From NCBI RefSeq assembly GCF_000158095.2, contig NZ_CM011002.1:3443203-3507202 (forward strand): 64,000 nt of DNA. Direction: 5' to 3'. The stretch is from Roseibium alexandrii DFL-11 (GTDB lineage: Bacteria; Pseudomonadota; Alphaproteobacteria; Rhizobiales; Stappiaceae). The notes beneath the pieces are model-generated. The model was given only the letters and a program-made list of their open reading frames with translations, was not told the origin of the DNA and did no database searches. A program made the translations under genes and the position numbers. This document shows, in pieces, positions 58,728 to 64,000 of the stretch (its first letter is position 1; the number at the start of each line of letters is the position of its first letter).

Positions 58728-59540
58728 ATGCGCAATCCCGACCTCTGGCACCGCATATCCGAATGCCACCCGGATGATGTGGAGGAAGCATTTCCGTTTT
58801 CCCACCGTCTGGCCCGGGACAATGGATGGACCAGAAGTTTCGCGGCGCGTGTTGTTGTTGAGTATCAGCGGTTTGCCTATCTCAACCAGATGAAGGCCGG
58901 GATGGTCACGCCCAGCGATGAAGTCGATCAGGCCTGGCACCTTCACCTGACCTATACGCGTCATTATTGGGGACCGTTCAAAAAAGCCTTGGGAGCAGCA
59001 CTGCATCACATGCCGACCAAGGGCGGTCCGGAGCAGGCTCTGACATTTCGTAAGGCCTACGAGGAGACCCTCGCACTCTATCGCCAGGAATTTGGGGAGC
59101 CGCCGCCCGACATCTGGCCACCCGCACATATACGATTTGGCAAGGCACCGCATTTTCTCCGGATCAACACACAGGATTTCTTGGTTCTCCGCAGACCTCA
59201 CTGGCCCTTGTTGATCAAAACAACCGCCAACCGTTTGCGGCGCGCTCCGGCACCTATTCAAGGTGCTGCAGTGACGCTGTTTGCACTTCTCGCCGGTACA
59301 GGCCTCGCCCTGGCTCACGGGACACCAGCGGGCGATACATTGCTGGAACAGCTTCGCAACATGGCGTGGCACTGGGCTACACAGCATACACTCTGGTTTT
59401 TCGTCGGGATTATTGCCGCGGCGCTGGTCCTTATTGCACTGCTGAAAAAATCGACCAAAGGATCCGGCTGCGGCTCTGGTGGGTGCGGGTCTGATGGCGG
59501 CAGTGGTGGTGGTTCCGGGTGCGGCGGATGCGGTGACTGA
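58728..59540 (+). CDS. GRDP/WHxHL-domain membrane protein with Cys/Gly-rich tail
   Basis: 270 residues from the ATG at 58728, preceded by GGAG. Residues 66-77 read VDQAWHLHLTYT, the hallmark of glycine-rich-domain-containing proteins (GRDP-like, DUF1399-type). Two hydrophobic helices follow (about 179-196 and 221-240). The last 25 residues are Gly/Ser with four Cys in CG pairs, resembling TIGR04222-type tails. The function is unknown. The tail could bind metal or be modified. It is divergent from dnaK and just upstream of alkB. Confidence 0.7.
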   Translation: MRNPDLWHRISECHPDDVEEAFPFSHRLARDNGWTRSFAARVVVEYQRFAYLNQMKAGMVTPSDEVDQAWHLHLTYTRHYWGPFKKALGAALHHMPTKGGPEQALTFRKAYEETLALYRQEFGEPPPDIWPPAHIRFGKAPHFLRINTQDFLVLRRPHWPLLIKTTANRLRRAPAPIQGAAVTLFALLAGTGLALAHGTPAGDTLLEQLRNMAWHWATQHTLWFFVGIIAAALVLIALLKKSTKGSGCGSGGCGSDGGSGGGSGCGGCGD

Positions 59541-59563
59541 GGTTTTGACCTATATCTACCCCC

Positions 59564-60187
59564 ATGCACACCATCGCCATCAACGGCCTGACTGGCCTCA
59601 AATACCTGCCGCAATGTTTTGACAAAACGGCGCAGGAAGATCTTCTCGCCGACGTACGGGAGGTCGTTGCAGCAGCACCACTCTTCCAGCCCGTCATGCC
59701 GAATACGGGTAAACCGTTTTCGGTTAGAATGAGCAATTGCGGTCCGCTTGGCTGGGTGTCCGACATCAACAGCTACCGTTATCAGCCAAACCATCCAGAG
59801 ACCGGACTAATGTGGCCTGCCATTCCGGCGCGTCTTTTGGAACTTTGGAAAGCGGTGGCTCCTGATGCCCCCGAACCGGAAGCCTGTCTTATCAACTTCT
59901 ATGAACCCACCGCCCGCATGGGCCTCCATCAAGACAGGGACGAAGCGATGTTCGAAGCGCCTGTTGTCTCTGTCTCGCTTGGGGACACTGCAACATTCCG
60001 CGTGGGCGGGACCAACCGGAAGGATCCGACGAAATCATTCCGGCTCAGTTCCGGTGATGTGGTGGTGCTCGGCGGCGACGCGCGCCTTGCGTATCATGGT
60101 ATTGACCGAATTCTCAGCGGCACTTCGAAACTCTTGAAAAACGGCGGGCGGATCAACCTAACCCTCCGTCGGGTGACCGCGCCGTAG
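59564..60187 (+). CDS. alkB: AlkB-type alpha-ketoglutarate-dependent dioxygenase
   Basis: 207 residues. The Fe(II) ligands are His/Asp in GLHQDRDE and His in AYHGIDRI. NSYRYQPNHPETGLMWPAIP and CLINFYEPTARM are substrate-side features; the last Arg pair GGRINLTLRRV binds 2-oxoglutarate. It repairs methylated bases oxidatively. It follows the WHxHL gene by 23 bases and is convergent with osmC. Confidence 0.94.
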   Translation: MHTIAINGLTGLKYLPQCFDKTAQEDLLADVREVVAAAPLFQPVMPNTGKPFSVRMSNCGPLGWVSDINSYRYQPNHPETGLMWPAIPARLLELWKAVAPDAPEPEACLINFYEPTARMGLHQDRDEAMFEAPVVSVSLGDTATFRVGGTNRKDPTKSFRLSSGDVVVLGGDARLAYHGIDRILSGTSKLLKNGGRINLTLRRVTAP

Positions 60188-60190
60188 GTT

Positions 60191-60661
60191 TCAAACTGTT
60201 TTGTAATTCGCCTCAATACGCACCGGAAAATTCACAGAACGCGCGATGAAACAAACGTTATGGATCTCACCGTGGATGGCATCCGCGGCCGTCAGATCCG
60301 TGCCCTCCGGTACCGTTATTCTAGGCCTTAGCGTCGCGCTCAAGAACCGGCCGGCTCCACTCCGTTCTGTTTCACCCACGGCGAGCGGTACATCCTCGTA
60401 ACTCATAACGGCGATACCTGCGTTGCTGGCCAGATGCAGATACCACAGCATGTGGCAACTGGAGAGGGCGGAAAGCAAAAGATCTTCAGGGTTATGCAGA
60501 GACGGATCGCCTCCCAGGACCGGGTCATTCGAGCATTGCACAGGCGGTTTCCCCTGTGTGCGAATTTCCCAGGTTCGATCATACCCTTGGTACGTCTTTG
60601 TGCCCTGCCCGCGGTTTCCCGTCCAAACGATGTTGGAAACATATTCATGGGTTTTGGTCAT
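60191..60661 (-). CDS. OsmC-family peroxiredoxin
   Basis: 156 residues. One redox Cys lies in LLSALSSCHMLWYLHLA and the second in IHNVCFIARSVNFPV. The domain reduces organic hydroperoxides, though substrate preference is unknown. Its start is 41 bases from the GntR-type palindrome, so the divergent regulator may control it. Confidence 0.9.
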   Translation of the reverse strand: MTKTHEYVSNIVWTGNRGQGTKTYQGYDRTWEIRTQGKPPVQCSNDPVLGGDPSLHNPEDLLLSALSSCHMLWYLHLASNAGIAVMSYEDVPLAVGETERSGAGRFLSATLRPRITVPEGTDLTAADAIHGEIHNVCFIARSVNFPVRIEANYKTV

Positions 60662-60670
60662 GCGTCCTCA

Positions 60671-60688
60671 CAAAATGTATACATTTTG
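60671..60688. promoter_or_regulatory. Palindromic operator, probable GntR/FCD binding site
   Basis: CAAAATGTATACATTTTG is a perfect 18-base palindrome with the TGTATACA core typical of FCD-type GntR regulators. It lies between the divergent OsmC and GntR genes. Confidence 0.8.
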
Positions 60689-60749
60689 AAATTGCACGGT
60701 TTTGTCAAGTGCCTTACTCAGTCATCAGACGGCCTTTTCCGAGGGAACG

Positions 60750-61394
60750 ATGTCCGCAGAATACATCGCTGACAGCCTGCAAGCAGAAATCATTGCGGGG
60801 CGCTACCGGCCTGGCGCTGAGTTGAAACAAGGCGAGATTGCTGAGCGGTTCCAAGTGAGCCGTATTCCGATCCGCGACGCCCTGCAGCTTCTGGCCGCCC
60901 GCGGCCTCATCGTGCTTGTCCCGAACCGCAGAGCCCGTGTGATCTCGCTGAAACGTGACGAAATCCGGGAAATCTATGACATTAGAGTTCTGCTGGAATG
61001 CAATTGTCTGAAAGCAGCGATCGATCAGATGCGGGACGCAGACTTGGAGCGGATTTCCGCAGCTTTCGGTCATTCATCCATCGATGCCAAGACAGCAAAC
61101 TGGTCCGAAGGAGACTGGGCCTTTCACAAGGCACTCTATTTGCCTTCCGGAAAAGCCCGCCAGATCGGAATGATCTACCAGCTTCGCCAAACCTGCCGCA
61201 TCCATATTTCAGGATATGGCATCCTGCCAGACCAGACCGCTCAATGGCTTAAAGACCACCAAGACATCGTGGACGCGTGCCATACCCGAGACAGCGAAAA
61301 AGCAACCCGTGTTTTGAAGCTGCACATTGAAGGCGCAGGCAAGACATTGCTGGACGCCATACCGCGACAACCCAATTCAATCATAGAAAGGTGA
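60750..61394 (+). CDS. GntR-family regulator (FadR/FCD subgroup)
   Basis: 214 residues from MSAEYIADSLQAEIIAGRYRPGAELKQGEIAERFQVSRIPIRDALQLLAARGLI, the winged-helix. The C-terminal FCD domain starts EIREIYDIRVLLECNCLKAA and includes DWAFHKALYLPSG and HQDIVDAC. It probably responds to a small organic acid. The ligand is unknown. GAGGGA precedes the ATG. It is divergent from osmC and convergent with the zinc-type dehydrogenase. Confidence 0.92.
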   Translation: MSAEYIADSLQAEIIAGRYRPGAELKQGEIAERFQVSRIPIRDALQLLAARGLIVLVPNRRARVISLKRDEIREIYDIRVLLECNCLKAAIDQMRDADLERISAAFGHSSIDAKTANWSEGDWAFHKALYLPSGKARQIGMIYQLRQTCRIHISGYGILPDQTAQWLKDHQDIVDACHTRDSEKATRVLKLHIEGAGKTLLDAIPRQPNSIIER

Positions 61395-61413
61395 CGTGAG
61401 TCAGAGACCAGCG

Positions 61414-62490
61414 TCAGCTGACCAGAAGTCCGATTTTTCCTGCATATTTCTTGGACAAAAACGCTTCTTGCGCCGCGACCATATCTTTCAGCGGAAACGT
61501 TTTTGAGATCATGGGCCGGATTTCACCACGCTCGATATATCCAATCAGGTCTTGAAAGACTTTCGGATCCTGTCTGGTGCAGCCGAAAAACGCCAGATCC
61601 TTGAGGTAAAGCGTCCGCAAGTCCAACTCGACAATCGGACCCGCGATGGCCCCAGCAACCGCATACCGGCCACCGTTTTTCAGACAGTTAAGCAAATTCG
61701 GAAAATTCGGCCCTCCAACGAGGTCAAGAACAACGTCAAAGGCCCCCTCAGGCAATTCATCCTTGCGGCCAAGGGTGGCATCCGCCCCCATCTCTTTCAA
61801 GGCTTCGGACTTTTCCGGGGTCGTGACGGCCGTGACATGGGCGCCCCGGCGCTTGGCCAGCTGAATTGCAGCCGACCCAACCCCGCCCGAAGCGCCGGTA
61901 ACGAGGACACGCTCCGCGCCGAGGGAACTTTTTTGGATCATTCCTTCCGCTGTTGAATACGCGCAGGGAAAGGACGCCAGTTCCACATCGCTGAGCTTTG
62001 AGGAGACTGCAAGCGCGTCTTCCGAATTCGCAACGGCATAGTCAGCAAACCCACCGTCGAATTCAGAGCCGAAGGTCACCAGCAGGAGATGCGCATGCTC
62101 AGGTTTTTTTGGCACCTGCATTGGCCGAACCAAGACACGTTCTCCGATGCGACCAGCATCTACGCCTTCACCAACGGCAACAATCTGCCCACAGCAATCA
62201 GCACCTTGCACCAAGGGAAAGTTCAGCGCGCCCGACCAGCCACCATCTGTATTCGTAGCTCCACCAGATCCTTCCGACGCAGTCGCAGCCGTATCGCCGC
62301 GGACGCTCTTTGAGTACCAGCCAATGCGCGTGTTGATGTCCGTGTTGTTAACGGCCGCCGCCCCGACCTTGATCAAGACCTGTCCCGGCTCCGGGACCGG
62401 CACGACAAGATCCTCCCGCCATTGCAAGCACTCAAGACCACCATGGGCGGTGAGCACCATGCCGCTCATGCGGTTCGGTATTTCGGGCAT
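61414..62490 (-). CDS. Zinc-binding/quinone-oxidoreductase-type alcohol dehydrogenase
   Basis: 358 residues from MPEIPNRMSGMVLTAHGG, with GGAG upstream. The GroES-like N-terminus contains AAAVNNTDINTRIG and VQGADCCGQIVAVGEGV. The Rossmann segment is VLVTGASGGVGSAAIQLAKRRGAHVTAV. The structural-zinc cysteine cluster is not evident, so it resembles quinone oxidoreductase or enoyl reductases. The substrate is unknown. An Ala/Gly/Ser-rich insert lies at about 62-80. Confidence 0.88.
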   Translation of the reverse strand: MPEIPNRMSGMVLTAHGGLECLQWREDLVVPVPEPGQVLIKVGAAAVNNTDINTRIGWYSKSVRGDTAATASEGSGGATNTDGGWSGALNFPLVQGADCCGQIVAVGEGVDAGRIGERVLVRPMQVPKKPEHAHLLLVTFGSEFDGGFADYAVANSEDALAVSSKLSDVELASFPCAYSTAEGMIQKSSLGAERVLVTGASGGVGSAAIQLAKRRGAHVTAVTTPEKSEALKEMGADATLGRKDELPEGAFDVVLDLVGGPNFPNLLNCLKNGGRYAVAGAIAGPIVELDLRTLYLKDLAFFGCTRQDPKVFQDLIGYIERGEIRPMISKTFPLKDMVAAQEAFLSKKYAGKIGLLVS

Positions 62491-62587
62491 CAGAACTCCA
62501 TGCTTGTGATTAGACTTCACCACACGGGTAGAATGATCTTTCTACCTCGTCAACAATACGGGTGCACTTCAAGAGCACTCACGAATT

Positions 62588-64000
62588 TTACATGAGAGCG
62601 TCAACAGCAATCGCGGTCACCGCAAGAGCGATCACCCACAGGGCAATGCGGCCGGAGCGTGTATGCCGGGCTTCGGCCTTTCCGATGGTTTCGGCTGTTT
62701 CTTCGCTAAATCGAAGGCCTTGTGTCGTCATCTTTTCTATTTCTTCCGACATCCGGCCAATCCGGTCTGCGAACAGCGGCATATCGGTTGCGATCCGGGC
62801 CAGCGCTGTCAGCGCATCTCCTGCATCCCGCACCCGACCGACAGGTCCAAGATGCTCCTTGATCCAGGTGCCAACCACCGGCTCTGCGGTCCGCCACATA
62901 TCCAAACGCGGGTTAAGGGAGCGGGCAACCCCTTCCACAACGACCATGGTCTTCTGAAGCATGATCAATTGGGTCTGGGTGCGCATTTCGAAAAGTTCGG
63001 TCACCTCGAACAGTTGCGTCAGCAATCGGGCCATCGATATTTCACTGGCATCGTGACCATGGATCGGTTCGCCAATGGCCCGGATCGCCTGCGCAAACAG
63101 ATCGACATCCTGGTCGGCTGGCACATAGCCAGCCTCAAAATGGACCTCTGCCACCCGCTTGTAGTTGCGCGTGATGAACCCAAACAGGATTTCAGCCAAG
63201 AACCTCCGTTCGCGCTTGCTTAGCCGTCCTGTAATTCCGAAATCAACGGCGACCAAGGTACCATCCGGCTCAACGAATAAGTTGCCTTGGTGCATATCTG
63301 CATGAAAGTACCCATCACGCAGCGTGTGGCGCAGGAAACTTTGGATGACAGCTGCACCAAGCGCTTCCAGATCCTGCCCGTCTTCTGTGAGGCCTTCGAC
63401 GTCCGACATCTTGCGGCCGTCGATCCACTCCATCGTCAAGACGCCCTTGGCAGTCCGGATCCAGTCAACCTGCGGCACGCGGAACCCCGGATCCTGCACG
63501 GTGTTCTCCGCCATCTCCGAGAGACCTGCGGCCTCCAGCCGGAAATCCATTTCCATGGTGACGGATTGCGCAAGAGTGTCGACGACCGCCACAGGACGGA
63601 GCCTGCGGGATGGCGCGTGAAAGCGCTCAGCCAACCGGGCGACCAAGTAGTAACTTTCGAGATCACGCTGGAACCGCCGCTGCACACCGGGCCGGAGAAC
63701 TTTCACCGCAACTTTACGGTCAGTACCGTCTTTATCGCGAACAATCGCCGGGTGGACCTGGGCTATAGAAGCTGCGGCAACAGCCTCGCCGAACTCCACG
63801 AAGACATCTTCAATCGGTTGAGCCAACTGCTCGGCGACCGCTGCCCGCGCTTCCTCGTGATCAAAAGGCGCCAACTGGTCCTGCAGCGCTGCCAGATCCT
63901 TTGCAGCCTCTTTGCCAACAACATCTTCGCGCGTTGCCAAGAATTGACCAAGCTTCACATAGGATGGGCCGAGGCGGTTCATTGCATCTGAAAGACGCAG
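62588..64000 (-). CDS. ubiB: UbiB-type ABC1 kinase-like protein (N-terminus cut off by window)
   Basis: The open frame continues past the window edge, so the start is missing. SYVKLGQFLATR has the KxGQ motif, and AVAAASIAQVHPA is the Ala-rich nucleotide-binding segment, both marks of UbiB/ADCK. FHADMHQGNLFVEPDGTLVAVDFG carries the catalytic-loop and DFG-type residues. Two C-terminal hydrophobic stretches are expected membrane anchors. It supports ubiquinone biosynthesis as an ATPase. Confidence 0.93.
   Translation of the reverse strand: MRLSDAMNRLGPSYVKLGQFLATREDVVGKEAAKDLAALQDQLAPFDHEEARAAVAEQLAQPIEDVFVEFGEAVAAASIAQVHPAIVRDKDGTDRKVAVKVLRPGVQRRFQRDLESYYLVARLAERFHAPSRRLRPVAVVDTLAQSVTMEMDFRLEAAGLSEMAENTVQDPGFRVPQVDWIRTAKGVLTMEWIDGRKMSDVEGLTEDGQDLEALGAAVIQSFLRHTLRDGYFHADMHQGNLFVEPDGTLVAVDFGITGRLSKRERRFLAEILFGFITRNYKRVAEVHFEAGYVPADQDVDLFAQAIRAIGEPIHGHDASEISMARLLTQLFEVTELFEMRTQTQLIMLQKTMVVVEGVARSLNPRLDMWRTAEPVVGTWIKEHLGPVGRVRDAGDALTALARIATDMPLFADRIGRMSEEIEKMTTQGLRFSEETAETIGKAEARHTRSGRIALWVIALAVTAIAVDALM

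Noticed and set aside
1..64000. Prophage, insertion sequence, CRISPR, toxin-antitoxin or tRNA genes
   Set aside because: No transposase, integrase, repeat-spacer array, small paired toxin genes or tRNA-like folds were recognised; gene content is mostly core chromosomal.

Overview
The window is a stretch of alphaproteobacterial chromosome, almost certainly from a member of Hyphomicrobiales (Rhizobiales). This rests on gene content and order: lnt-praR-metK-trmB next to rimP-nusA-ylxR-infB-rbfA-truB-rpsO-pnp, miaB-phoH-ybeY-corC, dnaK-dnaJ-pmtA, and ffs-dnaX-ybaB-recR. The moderate GC content, CHASE-GGDEF protein, YejABEF cluster and protein sequences would fit a marine Stappiaceae-type bacterium (Roseibium/Labrenzia), but that genus guess is inference. 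Nearly all of the window is coding, mostly on the minus strand. I see no prophage, insertion sequence, CRISPR array, tRNA or rRNA.

Layout. 1-2.1 kb: a cut-off CysZ/EI24-like membrane protein, a GNAT acetyltransferase and a SAM methyltransferase. 2.1-5.8 kb: recR, ybaB, dnaX and the SRP RNA gene with its own promoter and terminator; three short palindromic repeats lie between recR and ybaB. 6.0-10.7 kb: HIT protein, NADH pyrophosphatase, a histidine-phosphatase-like protein with an altered RHG motif, a lytic transglycosylase, an orphan lipoprotein and a Spy/CpxP-like periplasmic protein. 10.7-18.5 kb: a peptide/opine-type ABC importer (two paralogous binding proteins, two permeases, one double ATPase). 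18.6-20.1 kb: a membrane diguanylate cyclase. 20.2-25.2 kb: membrane cytochrome c, kdsB, pheA, a PfkB kinase, gpmA and dapB.

25.4-38.4 kb is the translation/RNA superoperon, read on the minus strand: rimP, nusA, ylxR, infB, rbfA, truB, a Tat-exported flavin amine oxidase that looks like a lodger, rpsO and pnp. 37.7-49.8 kb continues with core genes: trmB, metK, praR, lnt, a CorC/TlyC CBS protein, ybeY, phoH, miaB, plsC, fur, rimI, tsaB and nfuA. 50-58.5 kb is rich in proteostasis genes: usp, hslU, a DUF2157 membrane protein, hslV, an FMN reductase, pmtA, dnaJ and dnaK; dnaK has a good RpoH-type promoter. 58.7-64 kb is more accessory: a membrane protein with a WHxHL motif and a Cys/Gly tail, alkB, osmC divergent from a GntR/FCD regulator with a perfect palindromic operator between them, a zinc-type dehydrogenase and the 3' part of ubiB.

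No clearly new multi-gene system stands out. The best leads are the WHxHL/Cys-Gly membrane protein beside dnaK, the membrane protein set inside hslVU, the amine oxidase inside the truB-rpsO-pnp cluster, the degenerate histidine phosphatase overlapping nudC, and the metK leader hairpin.
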